Position numbers and translations under genes: made by a program. The notes beneath the pieces were generated by a model, which was not told the origin of the DNA, did no database searches, and worked only from the letters and a program-made list of their open reading frames with translations. Of a DNA stretch of 64,000 nt, positions 1 to 10,984 are shown piece after piece; the stretch's first letter is position 1; each line of letters begins with the position of its first letter. Origin of the DNA: Arion vulgaris (taxonomy: Eukaryota; Mollusca; Gastropoda; Stylommatophora; Arionidae); the NCBI GenBank assembly GCA_020796225.1, contig CM036761.1, forward strand, positions 37,880,428 to 37,944,427. The letters run 5' to 3'.

Positions 1-242
1 TAACAGGGCCTGGCATGACATATATAACAAGCATGGGCGTATACTTCAGTTCGGTACCAATTTTATAGATGGTAACGAATACTACAATCCGTTTCTCAAT
101 GTTGATGAAGTGTAAACATACGCTCATAATGAACTTACATTGAGATTATGGATCTCTGGAAACAATATTTTAACAAGTAGCCACTTAACATTAAACAAAT
201 CACAACAAATTTATTTATCACTTCTTCTTTTTCATTTAGCTC

Positions 243-345
243 TGTCAGGACCGTACTGTGCTGGGATACAGAATGGCGGCCGCATTAGGCGGCCGCGTAA
301 AGAGGCGGCATAAGCAGAGAAATAAAAATGAATTTGAACAAGTTC
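243..345 (+). repeat. 5' end of a short interspersed element with imperfect inverted ends
   Basis: The motif around ggaccgtactgtgctgggat, a GC-rich ggcggccgc block and 'cggcataagcag' recur at 12040-12115 and 21058-21135. In those copies it is joined directly to the 3' block also seen here at 1200-1316. The left end and the reverse complement of the right end resemble each other (ccgtgc-type core), which suggests a terminal-inverted-repeat element. Here the two ends are separated by about 0.9 kb containing a LINE fragment. The family is not identified. Confidence 0.45.
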
Positions 346-394
346 AATAATAACACATCAACATCAAACAAAACCACAACATAAACACAACAAC

Positions 395-1077
395 ACATCA
401 ACAGACTCCAGTTAGCATGTAACGAATACAACATGAGAATAAACATCGACAAAACAGAAGTAATGACATTCGCCAGAGAGGAAAGCACTACCAATATCTC
501 CATCGATAATCACCTACTAAATCAAGTAAATGATTTCACATACCTGGGGAGCATTTTTTCAGCAAATGGAAGAATAACTAATGAAATTCAACGAAGATGA
601 AACAAAGCAAATCAAATGATAGGGCAAATGGCGCCAATTTTAAGATGCAAACACGTCACCATGAACACAAAAGAGCAATGTTCAACACAATCTTTCTCTT
701 CACATTATGTTACCAGTGCCAAACCTGGACGCTGACAACAAATGATAGAAGAAAACTAGTCACACCAGAGATGACGTGTCTATGCAGAATGATGGGTGTA
801 ACAAGAAGAGATCGGTTGAGAAATGAAGACATCAGGAAAAAGTGGGTACAACATCAGTACTAGACTTCATCAAGAAACAACAAATTAAATGGTTCGGCAC
901 GTAAGCAGATTACCATCAGACAGTGCACCTCAAAGAGCAATGCTTCTCCGATACAATGAGTACAAAGCAAAAGGCCGGCCACGCAAAAGATGGACCTCAG
1001 AGATAACAGACGCGACGAAAGAGACTATCTACGAAGCGCATACTAGAGCCCGTTTTAGAAATTTCTTCGTGACCTGA
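395..1077 (+). pseudogene. LINE (RTE-like) reverse transcriptase, C-terminal fragment, frameshifted
   Basis: Conceptual translation gives the post-catalytic part of a non-LTR retrotransposon polymerase. It starts with a thumb-type segment (NMRINIDKTEVMTF, then FTYLGSIFSANG at about 430-590), continues with QTWTLTT and CLCRMMGVTRRDRLRNEDIR (597-863), and ends with IKWFGHVSRLPSD and GRPRKRWTSEI (880-1075). Frames change near 595 and 860, and there is no catalytic domain, so it is a dead 5'-truncated copy. It lies between the two ends of a short repeat and probably in an upstream VGLUT intron. These motifs are standard for molluscan RTE/CR1-like elements; the exact clade cannot be fixed by eye. 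Confidence 0.8.
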
Positions 1078-1199
1078 CGCTGTGAGGCATACAGGATTCG
1101 AGAAAGAAAGAATAATAACAAATATTTACGCAACGCTTTTCTATATTGGTCTACGTTATTTCAATATTGATGTATACCATTTAGTATTTGTATATTTTG

Positions 1200-1316
1200 T
1201 GCTCTTCTTTAAAACAAAAACACAATCGAAGGTTATTTTAAAGAAAAAAATATTTGAGGGGTGGTATTTCGAAGACTTGCATCGTACTGAGAAAGTATAC
1301 CGCGGGGACCTGAACT
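1200..1316 (+). repeat. 3' end of the short inverted-end element
   Basis: The block with cgaaggttattttaaagaaa, a cgaagacttgcatc motif and an end near ataccgcggggacctgaa matches 12130-12237 and 21150-21232. It is the partner of 243-345. Confidence 0.45.
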
Positions 1317-1990
1317 ATGTTATACAAGCCCTCCGTATTATCTTCCGAGACATGGACAGTGTATAGCAGACACGCAAGAAAATTAAACCATTTCCACACA
1401 AGCTGTCTACGCAGAATACTAAAAATAAACTGGCAGGACAAAATTCCAGACAGCGAAGTCCTCACAAGAGCAAAGATCCCAAGCGTCAACACCCTGTTGC
1501 AGAAGGCCCAACTGAGATGGGTCGGTCACGTTGCTCGAATGCCTGATAAACGCATCCCAAAACAGTTGATGTATGGCGAGCTTGAAGGGGCAGACGTTTA
1601 GCAGGTGGACAGAAAAACGCTTTAAAGACACTCTTAAAGTGTCTCTGAAATGCTTCGATATAGACAATACGTGCTGGGAATCCTTGCGCAAGATCGCCAA
1701 ATGTGGCGCTGTAACAACAAAAGGGGAAACCCGAATAGCTGAGAATCATCGTATTGTTGAGTCACAGAGAAAACGAGCAGCGCGAAAAGACAGAGCACAC
1801 AACACGCACATGTCTAACCTTGATCATGTATGCCCCACCTGTGGTCGGGGATTCTGTTCTAGGATTGGACTCTACAGTCACCTCCGCACACACCAGAGAG
1901 GTGCAACAGTACACGTCTGAGATTGTTGTCATCATCGCTTGCGATGGACGGCTATTATTATCTTCACTCATTAATCATTATCTGAATTGA
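1317..1990 (+). pseudogene. LINE pol C-terminus with terminal zinc finger, frameshifted
   Basis: The segment ETWTVYSRHARKL, CLRRILKINWQDKIPDSEVL, LRWVGHVARMPDKRIPK (1347-1570) is a typical LINE polymerase C-terminal region. After a frameshift near 1600 a second frame reads DTLKVSLKCFDID and then ends in a C-x2-C...H-x3-H finger (CPTCGRGF...LYSHLRTHQR, 1828-1905). A C-terminal zinc finger after the reverse transcriptase is known in several animal LINE lineages. The copy lacks the endonuclease and catalytic domains and is inactive. A related antisense fragment is at 47615-47905. Confidence 0.8.
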
Positions 1991-2464
1991 CATAATCTGG
2001 ACATACTCTTTGAATTTCTGAAAGAAATACACTTGTTTATCAGCATTGACAATCACTCACATTAAAGTGCACCCATAAGTGAACTATTAGCAGGAAATAG
2101 TAACAACTGTAATGCTAATTATTCGAATATTTGTCAGTTATCACCGACTTGAAATGTCTTACCAGCATCTTCGTCTCATGTTATCAGACTGATGTCTGTC
2201 GTGATGAAGATAATAGCAATCTTGGATATAAAGTGACCAACTTAGACAAAGACAAAATGAAGCGTTATTATCTGTGAGATAAATGGACGTCTCACTGACA
2301 GATGTTTCTAGTAAGTCCGGCGAACAGTATACTTAAAGTTACTTCACAAAAATAGAAATATGACGAAATACGCATTTGAAACAAGTATCGTTACTAGACT
2401 AATTAGCTTGAATCCCTAGGGTTTACAGGTGTAATAGTTATGATTGTTCTTTTCATATTGCTGC
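1991..2464. other. Unannotated AT-rich sequence
   Basis: No open frame, repeat or motif is recognised here. It is probably intronic sequence. Confidence 0.4.
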
Positions 2465-2712
2465 GAGTGGTTACCGGGGCCCAAATTTGGGGTGTAAAGA
2501 ATAGAACCACTGTTACCTGCCATGCATGTCGTAAGAGGCGACTAAGGAGGTTTGGCTGAAATCGTTGCATGTGTCCTAAGCTGTAGAAGTCTATGCGTTT
2601 AGGGGCCTACTAAACCAATGTGCAACGTATACACGTTCTTTGCAAAGATCAAACGTATCACAAAGAATGATTAAAATTGGTCATAAAGAACGAACGCAAA
2701 GAAGAAGAACAC
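2465..2712 (+). mobile_element. SINE-like repeat, family 6
   Basis: It begins around accggggcccaaatttgggg and carries the core tgtcgtaagaggcgacta. It continues with a block containing tatgcgtttaggggcctact and ends in a gaagaagaa tail followed by A-rich DNA. Further copies are at 22440-22690, 50000-50250 and 59765-60012, all on the minus strand. The core and tail style are shared with family 5. No clear tRNA boxes were seen, so it may instead derive from LINE ends. Confidence 0.7.
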
Positions 2713-3210
2713 CAAAAAAAAAAAAACTTGACCCGAGCGTGAAATGTGTTTAAAAAAGAAATTAACAATATCGAAAGAAGAGAGATAAAGTCAAGTAAAT
2801 ATTTTAATTATCTTCGAAATTATACATGAACCCTAAATCGAGAACTGTCGGCAGCGGGTACGCCCATGAAATATTTCATATGTTCAGAAGGATCTAATCA
2901 AGAAAACAGGCCTTTTGTATCTGATGGACATTCGGGAACAGCAGTAGACAATCTATCGTGTGAAGTCGACCAAATACTGAAGGGATTACCAATCAATATC
3001 TGTGACTTTATTAAGATCTTCCCAAGGACATCTTAGCTTTGTTAGTCATCTTGTCTGGAGCATACTAGGATTAATCATTTCGTCCAACTTTAAAATAATG
3101 TCAGTCGACTACGTATATCTGTAGTTATTATAAAATATTGTTCAATAAAAACTACATGATATATATATTTATAAAGTCGAAAGGTTGACTTCATTGCACC
3201 GAAATGTATT
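2713..3210. other. Unannotated sequence
   Basis: AT-rich and without a supported gene or repeat. Confidence 0.4.
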
Positions 3211-3261
3211 CTCTCTTTCTTCTCTCTCCTCTCTCTCTCTACTCTCTGTCTCTCTTCGATT

Positions 3262-3304
<43 letters not shown>

Positions 3305-3318
3305 CATATATCTATATT
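3211..3318. repeat. Microsatellites (CT)n and (TA)n
   Basis: A pyrimidine tract of tctc type runs directly into a T run, an AT dinucleotide tract and an imperfect catata tract. Confidence 0.9.
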
Positions 3319-3504
3319 TTAATGTATATGTGGGACGGATTAACATAATGCATAGAGCGTTCGCTTATTGACTGGGATATAAGAGGGTTTATGGTTCAAT
3401 ATCACACTCGATGTTCTAGATAAACATGTGAAGGGATAGACATTGCTAACTTAAGATCTTAAAAGGCAACGGGACATTATATTTCATTTGTATTATATAT
3501 CTAT

Positions 3505-3785
3505 AAAGTAAAAGTAAAGGTACCCTTTTTGTATACCTCGAGGTGTATTGTGTAATACGATGTTAGGACCGTATGTTTCATTGACCGCTGGCACAAGACA
3601 CGTGATGCGGACAACATCACGACGGTCGCCTTTATTTTCAAATGATTTTCCTGGTACCCACTTGAGGCTGGGTCGACCTGAAAGCTAATACGGTCAGAAA
3701 TATTAGCACGCCCACTGTGGAATTGAACACAGACCACTATGCCTATAAGGCCAGTTCACTAACAACTACGCTATTGCCACTCTAA
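3505..3785 (-). mobile_element. tRNA-derived SINE, family 2 (diverged copy)
   Basis: Read on the minus strand it starts with a tRNA-like head (agcgtagttgttagtgaact as A-box region, gttcaattcc as B-box region). The family body follows (ctgggt-acc, hatcac-type block), then the palindromic-looking taccacgaggta and an end near cctttactttt. It is diverged relative to the copies at 16004, 16450 and 20461. Confidence 0.8.
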
Positions 3786-4230
3786 TATTATACATAAATA
3801 TATATGTTCTTGACAACTCTAAGATGCGGAAGCTTAGCAATAGTTGAAGCGTTGAGATCCCTGCATTCAATGTGCCTGCCACCATTAGTGCACAATCTCA
3901 TCAGTTTGATGGATATTTCAATGCCAGTACACAACTCTGGCAAAAATTTCTATTTTTCACCCAACTCAGAAATAATCCAAACTACAGATGTGGACTTACA
4001 AGTTATTAGTTTATTTCATTGCTGTAAAACAAATCAATATAGAAATACTGGAACAATTGACGATGGAAATGTAATTACTGGAGCGATCAATAATAGAAAG
4101 TTAAGTAGGTTGAATTTGTAAAGAGACCTGATATTTTGTTGAAAACCAAACTAGAAGGAAAAATTAAGTCAATCTGGAAAGAGGAAGACAACAATATAAA
4201 TAAGACAGCAATATTAAAAAAGGAATAAGA
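3786..4230 (+). other. Unannotated sequence with a 105-codon open frame
   Basis: A frame at 3804-4121 is open but shows no known domain, no signal peptide and ordinary AT-rich composition. It is most likely a chance frame. Nothing else is recognised. Confidence 0.35.
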
Positions 4231-4735
4231 AATAATGTGGCAGAATGTACCATCAAGACAGGAGACTCCACAAATATTTAATAAAGAATAATTTGGCAGA
4301 ATGTGCCATCAAGACAGGAGACTCCACAAATATTTAATAAAGAATAATTTGGCAGAATGTACCATCAAGACAGGAGACTCCACAAATATTTAATAAAGAA
4401 TAATTTGGTAGAATGTGCCATCAAGACAGGAGACTCCACAAATATTTAATAAAGAAAAATTTTGGGAGAATGTGCCATCAAGACAGGAGACTCCACAAAT
4501 ATTTAATAAAGAATAATTTGGTAGAATGTGCCATCAAGACAGGAGACTCCACAAATATTTAATAAAGAATAATTTGGTAGAATGTGCCATCAAGACAGGA
4601 GACTCCACAAATATTTAATAAAGAATAATTTGGCAGAATGTGCCATCAAGACAGGAGACTCCACAAATATTTAATAAAGAATAATTTGGCAGAATGTGCC
4701 ATCAAGACAGGAGACTCCACAAATGTTTAATAAAC
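4231..4735. repeat. Minisatellite, 56-bp unit, about 9 copies
   Basis: The unit contains cagaatgtgccatcaagac, ggagactccacaaatattta and ataaagaataatttgg and recurs every 56 bp with very few substitutions (for example atgtac/atgtgc). The low divergence indicates recent amplification or homogenisation. Confidence 0.95.
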
Positions 4736-4739
4736 ACTA

Positions 4740-5090
4740 CAAATAGTTCATGTTATGTTGGTGACATTTGAACAGAGCTTGAGAAAACAGCTTGATATTA
4801 GAGAGGGCTATTAAAGAACATAACATCAAGGAAAATTAAATATTTCGGACACATCAAACGACATGAGTGCCCAGAGAAGATAATTTTGGAGGAAATGATG
4901 ACTGGAAGATGAATGAGAGGAAGACCTAGAAGACGATGGGTGCAAGATGTCACCGACGATCTGAGAATGACTGCTGATGACGCTGGTCAACTTGCACAGA
5001 ACAGAGAATTTTTCAGGACTGCTGTCATTGGTGCCAGGTTCCGGAAGGGACAAGCTATATGATGATGATGAGGTGACACTTCTTACTATA
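4740..5090 (+). pseudogene. LINE pol C-terminal fragment
   Basis: Translation with one internal stop gives IKYFGHIKRHECPEKI, then RGRPRRRWVQDVTDDLRMTADDAGQLAQNREFFRTAV, and ends near a gatgatgatgag tract. This is the terminal part of a LINE polymerase with no catalytic region. Related minus-strand tails are at 26450-26632 and 54760-55200. Confidence 0.75.
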
Positions 5091-6180
5091 CTTCGTTCCA
5101 AAATTCGTGATCATCTTTACCGACCGATATAAAATCATCCACTTGACAGAAATTCTTGATTTTTGCATTTTTATATAGGTAAAAGTGACGACGTTCCAAA
5201 AGTATTTTTTGTCCACCCAAACCTTTAGTTCTGTAAGAATTTTATTATATGTTATTACTAAATTTACCGCGATGTTGATCTGGTATACCTATCGAAATTT
5301 TACATTATGATTGTCAAGTTTGTATATAACTAATCCTTTACGTGTTCCAAATGCAATTCAGTGCACGTCAAAATCGGGAATCCCGTGAAATTAATCAGTT
5401 CACAATGTTTCCTACCGACTGTCATTGGCGTATGTACGCAACATTTACTTTCATTTATAGAAGTAGAAGGTATCATTTGTTCACTATGTGACCTTTCTTT
5501 TATAATATGTAATAGGAATACGCCTTTGCAATCATTCGCCACCATTTTGTGTATTACTGTAAGTTCTAAACTTTGATTATCATTTTGTTGTGCTTATGCA
5601 AAATTATATAACAAAAAACGTTTTCTTGCATCAACTAAGCTACCTACCAATTAGTTAAACATGGATTCGTAACGTCGTGAGGTATATAAGACTGCATGCA
5701 AAAATTACTTGTATCCATCAGATAGATTTCGTACAAATTAAACCTTAGTGTGATCACGAATTTTGGAACAAACTATAGAATGTTCACACACACTCTCTCT
5801 CTCTCTCTTTCTCTCTTTCTCTTTCTATCTCTTCTTCTTTTAAGTCCCGATTTGGATATATACCCTCAACCAACTCATGCCGAGACTATCGATTTTTACC
5901 ATTATTTTCCTTGTATTTGACATGCTCATTGTTGTTTGGATTGTTCCGCTAACAGTTTCTGTGGGATGGGGTAGCCCCATGTCGAACTCTACCTTAGCCG
6001 ACGCTTTCGAAGTACCTTGTTTGTAGAAGTGTTACTATTCTTTCCCTCCCTTCAACACACAAAGTAGATGTTCATTTCTACATATAATCAGTTTGAGTTT
6101 TCAGTCGTTATCGTTATGGAGTATATGCAGTGAAGTTTGACATTATCAAAACACTATGGCATTAAAAATAATAGTGCTGA
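5091..6180. other. Unannotated sequence with a (CT)n tract
   Basis: Low-complexity tctctctctctttctc occupies about 5788-5835. No gene or interspersed repeat is recognised in the rest. Confidence 0.4.
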
Positions 6181-6234
6181 TTGACGTTTACACAAGAAAA
6201 TTTCTATAAACATTATAATAATAATTCCTCTCGT

Positions 6235-6700
6235 ACCGTTATACGTTACATAGGGCCACTAAGCAATTTCTTCATATCGCTCTATCCTGGGCAACTCGCT
6301 CAATCTTGTCCATGGAACCGAGACCGATATTTCTTGCCTCTCTCAGCAAAGTTCGTTTCAAGGTCTCCTTAGGTTGTCCACTCTTTCTTGAACCCTCAGC
6401 ATCACACTTCAATGTCTGCTTTGATATTCTTTGATCATTTATTTCAAGGTGTGTCCAACATATCTTCATCTTCTAATATTCTTATCTTAAAACAGTTGTT
6501 ACTAGTGGTTGACCAGACATATCACTGATTTCATCACTTCTTCTGAATTCGTTCCATTTTATGTTCATTTTTTTTACCGGAGACATCTATTTTCAAATGC
6601 ATCAACCTTGCTTTCGATATGTTTAGCCATTTTCCAACTCTCGCTGGCATATGTTAGGATTGATACATTTTAATTGAAAATTCGTAATTTAGCTATAAAC
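6235..6700 (-). pseudogene. LINE (RTE-like) pol C-terminal fragment
   Basis: On the minus strand the remains read as the LINE tail QRISKQTLKCDAEGSRKSGQPKETLKRTLLREARNIG, ending near 6240 in a 'tataacgtataac'-type 3' end. The same tail occurs at 15725-15925, 32880-33215, 45585-46275 and 62600-62900. It is heavily mutated. Confidence 0.75.
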
Positions 6701-6844
6701 ATTACAGCAGCGAAAAAAGAAACCGAAATTTGGTTGAGAAATAAAATTTAAAAAATATCTTCATGTAACATCCCATCTGTTTTTTTTTCCGAAATATAAT
6801 AACATATTGCAACATATTGTTCAGGCATTGCATTGAGCATGGAA

Positions 6845-6945
6845 TTTTCTAAATAGTTTACTAAATAGCTGTTTCCAATTTTGTAAATAGCTGTCTCCAT
6901 TTTTCTAAATAGCTGTCCCCAATTTTCTAAATAGCTGTCCCCAAA
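6845..6945. repeat. Short minisatellite, 22-bp unit
   Basis: About four imperfect repeats of aaatagctgtccccaatttt. The unit drifts from 'tttcc' to 'cccca' along the array. Confidence 0.8.
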
Positions 6946-7489
6946 CTAAGCCTGCAGTTCAAATATCAGGTTTGACATTAACTTTGTCGCAAGATTAATG
7001 TCAAATTGTTTAAAATAAAACAGTAAAAAATAAGCCCAGGAACTCGACAAAAAATACTTGAAATCAACAGTAAATTGTTAATAATAAAAAATAGAAAAAC
7101 TGAATCGATCTGATTTAAAAGCTAAACATAAAAGAAATGTTTTAGGATATAAATTAAAACCAAACTCATGACATCTCTAACGACAAGTTGTTGTTCTGTC
7201 GCTAATATTTACGACAATGATCTGGAAGCTTTGAAGGCTGAAAATGAGTATGGAGCTCCGATTTTTGGAATTGGCTTCTAGCTCCAAAGAAAAACAGAGC
7301 AATGCTGTTCCCATGAGAATTTAAAAAAGCACATTTGCATGTTAACGTGATAATGAACGAGAAATTCTGTCAACTGCGGTCTGTATTTTATTAGAGAGTT
7401 TCCATTTAGGTGTCAGTTGGAGATAATAGTTGGCATTTGAAATATGTATAATCTCTGCATTGAAAGAGAATGAAGTTGTAAGAACTGGT
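6946..7489. other. Unannotated AT-rich sequence
   Basis: No supported feature. Confidence 0.4.
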
Positions 7490-8110
7490 AACACGAGCAG
7501 TGTATAGTTAGACAGAAATGATGACATATAAGATAATAAGGTAGAACGTATGACAAATATAGCGAATAATTAGAGAGAAATTGTGACATATATACCAGAT
7601 GACTAGCTAGACATGATGACATATATACCAGATGACTAGTTAGACATGATGACATATAGACCAGATGATTAATATAGAAATGATAACAGAAGTAGTGAAC
7701 AATTAGCATGAAATTATTTAAGAAATAACGAATTACTGGACAGAAATGATGACAGAAATAATAAATAATTAGAAAGAAATGAGGACAGAAATAGTAAATA
7801 TTTAGAAAGAAATAATGACAGAAATAATAAATAATTAGAAAGAAATGAGGACAGAAATAGTAAATAATTAGAAAGCAATAACGACAGCAATAGTAAATAA
7901 TTAGAAAGAAATGATGACAGAAACACTGAGTCATAAGGTAGAATTAGTTATTGCAAATGATTAGCAACAAATAATGACAGAAATAGCGAATTAATAGCAG
8001 CAAATGATGATGAAAATAGTTAATAATTATAAAGAAATGATAAAAGAAATAGGGAATTCGTGGTTAGAAATGGTGACATAAATAACGAATAATTAGCAGG
8101 ACCTGCTGAC
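7490..8110. repeat. Degenerate minisatellite, about 33-bp unit
   Basis: Repeats of a unit containing taaataattagaaagaaat and gatgacagaa are clearest at 7735-7930 and decay outward. A local subtype with atgacatatataccagatga lies at 7585-7665. The unit length is a multiple of three, which keeps one minus-strand frame open for 173 codons. That protein is only a low-complexity repeat. Confidence 0.85.
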
Positions 8111-9172
8111 AGAAGTAAATTGTTAAATGTCATATATACCAGGTCATTATATTTTATATATGGGACATATTTTTGTCTTGGTTGATAGCATATCTTGTAT
8201 AAGCAAACACTAATTTCAAATTTCCACTTTCTTGAGAGGTCAATATTTTGTTGGAATAGTTTCGTCATTATATCATAAAGAAAAATCCGAATTATAAGTC
8301 CATTAGACATCATGTTATTGCTTCCATCACTATCCTGAAAGGCATTACCAAGTAATTGATATCAATCTGTGTTGGCTATTGTTATCACTTTGGAGATATC
8401 AGTATCCATGAGATTAGAAATGTGTTATATGGACAGATTATTTTATACAAATTCTGCCCAAATTTGGACTCTGGAGAGTACCATATGCTGCATTCTCGTA
8501 CGATGTTGAAAACTCTTGCAACAAGCAACATATCATAGATTTCGTTGCAACAAACACGTTGATAGATGAAATTGAAAGTTACAAACTAGTCTTTCCATCA
8601 GAGTTGGATAAGTTGCTCGTCTTACGGTTCTTATGCAGTGTCGGATACAAAATGTTGCAAACTGAACTAGATAGCTACTTGAAGAATCAGCGTGCATACC
8701 AATTCAATCTGTTTTTGAAGGAAGATTAAGCATCTCAGAATTTGCGCGGAGTGTTCTGAGATCAGTTTATGAAGTCATAGTGTTACAAGGTCAGGGCACG
8801 GTATTTTGAAGGAAAGAGGAGATGGTAATCTGTTGCAAAGTAGTCAAATAGTTTACCATGTGTTTCAAACGTCGGGAGTTTGAATCCAGACAGCGTTGCA
8901 TATTTTTTGGAGATCTCTAGAATTATTGTAGGAGGTGCGCAATTCCTATTCTTTGGAATGCTCTTAGCAGCGGGCTTGCCATTTCTGCTGATAGCGATCT
9001 AGATGTATAGCAATCCGGTGTATTGCAGTATATCCTATGCAGTTAAACACCTTAACATCTGTGAATCCAGTTTACTACCCCTTGTTATATGTTACTGAAG
9101 ACAGAATTGTACAAGACGTCACACGACATAAAAGAGAACAATTAAACAATAGCTGCTCTTTTCTTTGTTTAG
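8111..9172. other. Probable intron sequence upstream of VGLUT exon
   Basis: No interspersed repeat is recognised. The last 20 bases form a pyrimidine-rich tract ending in the acceptor tttag used by the exon at 9173. Confidence 0.4.
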
Positions 9173-9283
9173 GTTTTGGAATGGAAGCTGTATTCTTGCT
9201 TGGAGTAAGCTTTACCAGAGAAACGGCTCCTGCAGTGGCATGTCTGACCCTGGCTGTAGGCTTCAGTGGCTTTGCAATTTCAG
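9173..9283 (+). CDS. VGLUT: Vesicular glutamate transporter, internal exon A
   Basis: This 111-bp exon encodes [19 protein letters not shown], then [16 protein letters not shown]. It matches the part of SLC17 vesicular glutamate transporters just before the conserved [14 protein letters not shown] segment. VGLUTs load glutamate into synaptic vesicles using the proton electrochemical gradient. The exon includes one hydrophobic segment, about the tenth of twelve. The acceptor is a pyrimidine tract ending tttag (9168-9172) and the donor is cag/gtaaag at 9284. Both ends are phase 1: the exon opens with the last two bases of a glycine codon and closes with the first base of another. The preceding exon is outside the window. 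Confidence 0.88.
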
Positions 9284-9327
9284 GTAAAGTGGTTAACAAG
9301 TATGTCATACTTACAGAGGAAATCATC

Positions 9328-9515
9328 CACACACAAACATATATATGCACACATACATATACAAACGCACATGCACGCACAACACACACACACATACATA
9401 CATACATCACACACACATCACAAAAACACCACATTCCCCATACAGCACACACAGATCACACACCATACAGCACACATACACACACTACATACATACACAC
9501 ACACATGCGCGCGAA
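9328..9515 (+). repeat. CA-rich low-complexity tract
   Basis: Imperfect (CA)n with acatacatac and cacacaca runs starts about 45 bp after the donor of VGLUT exon A. It creates several open frames rich in H, T and Y, which have no coding meaning. Confidence 0.9.
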
Positions 9516-9845
9516 CACGGATTACTCATATATATATATTTTCTACCAGTATCTGTGTCCTCTTTAAAATAACAGATGCGTTTAAAATGTTAACATTTCG
9601 CGTGACACCTGTATAATGTTTGCTATGTTAAAACAAATGAGCAAGACATTTTGTCACAACACTGTTCAGACTGGAAATGTACTGGGGGTGTGAAAGCATT
9701 AAGAAATAGACAAATTACTGTCTGTGTTCAACATAAAGGATTGAGACGGAGGGTGTTGAAGTTTCATTGCAGCCAACCTTCGATGCGGAGACAGCATCTA
9801 ATACTGACATCAGATGACATAAATTGCAGGATTACATTCAGATAA

Positions 9846-10140
9846 AACTTCTTCTTCTTTTCGTCAACTTCTTCTCTTCTTCTTCTTCTTCGAACGCTTA
9901 ATATTGACCACTTGCTTACCACTCTGCGTGATTTGTATATGATCTAAGCCTAAGAGCAATTGTACATTGTGCCAGTTATGCGCCTACAGTAGGCCAGCAC
10001 ATCCGATTTATGTGATGCTTTCTATTTACTAGGATAGCTTTCCTAGGTCCTACATAAGTCGCCTCTTACGACATGCCATGTAGGTTGCAGTGGTACTATT
10101 CTTTGCTTCCCTTGTGGGCCCCAGCACCCCAGGGGCGGAG
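9846..10140 (-). mobile_element. SINE-like repeat, family 5
   Basis: On the minus strand it starts near gggtgctggggcccac. It carries the tgtcgtaagaggcgact core and the actaggaaagctatcctagt-type block, then a 3' tail with cttaggc-tagatcatat and a (gaa)n end. Sister copies: 25513, 43498, 60972 and 62307 (minus); 40295 and 63690 (plus). Confidence 0.75.
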
Positions 10141-10529
10141 ATACCAAACTAAATGTTATATTAACATTGATCAGCTGTAATAAATCTGCAACAACTACAG
10201 TTTATGTTTTGATATTATGTTCTAATGTTTACTTATTTATCATGAATGCAGGTAACTGGTGTAGAAACTCTCATGATTTGAAGCAATCACTGTATTTCTT
10301 GTCTCTCCATCTAAACATTAGTTCTTCTATAATAATAGTAAATTTACTCTGTGAGTTGTTCTAAAATCAAACATGAAAATTGATATTTTTATCAGCGGAA
10401 AGACAATAAAGAATGTGAATAGTTTTTAATATATCGGTCCACTGATAACAAGAGATCGAAATAGGATGAATAAAATTGAAAAAGAACACACGACTTTATG
10501 AAACATAAACAACTAAAAACAGAAATGGA
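10141..10529. other. Unannotated intronic sequence
   Basis: Nothing recognised. Confidence 0.4.
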
Positions 10530-10925
10530 ATGGAACTGATAGGAAAAAAACCAATCAGTATACTAAGAGCATACATATTACCACTGGGTAAGGACGTCCG
10601 TGAAACACGGACATCCAACACGGCAGTGAGGAACATGTGTGGGCTTTTCAATATAAGTATCCTGCGTTTACTATTGACAAAGAAGATAACAACTAGATAT
10701 ATTCAGAATGAACTCACAATCAAAGAAAACTGGCTGATGACACCCAAAAAAATGAGAACAAAATTGAGTTATTTTGGACTGGATGCCTGAGAGGCAGAGT
10801 GAGAGGTGTGTTTAATCAGCGAGCCATAGGAACCATCAGTATGCATACTCTTCGATATCTGTTGGGGAGACTGAGCACCTATGGGTCTGCCCGGAGTGCA
10901 ATGACGTCAGTTTAGTAACCAATAA
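10530..10925 (+). repeat. Interspersed repeat, probably a LINE-derived tail
   Basis: The segment 10800-10920 (acctatgggtctgcccggag and flanks) is repeated at 18265-18375. At 18000 it directly follows a LINE polymerase end, so it is probably that element's 3' UTR. The frame at 10530-10790 shows no domain that I recognise. Confidence 0.5.
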
Positions 10926-10984
10926 CCAATAAGGACATATAAAAAGACATTAAGGGTTGACACTACCAGCTGGCACCATTACTA

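Noticed and set aside
3804..4121. 105-codon plus frame
   Set aside because: No recognised domain, no splice or start context and no repeat homologue. Kept only as unannotated sequence.
4231..4735. Possible CRISPR-like array (regular repeats)
   Set aside because: There are no unique spacers between repeats. It is a simple tandem array in a eukaryotic intron.
7413..7934. 173-codon minus frame with repeated hydrophobic segments
   Set aside because: Low-complexity translation of the degenerate 33-bp array.
9037..9616. 176-codon frame containing VGLUT exon A as a single long protein
   Set aside because: Only 9173-9283 is conserved. The left part is intron and the right part is the CA-rich tract; splice sites delimit the exon.
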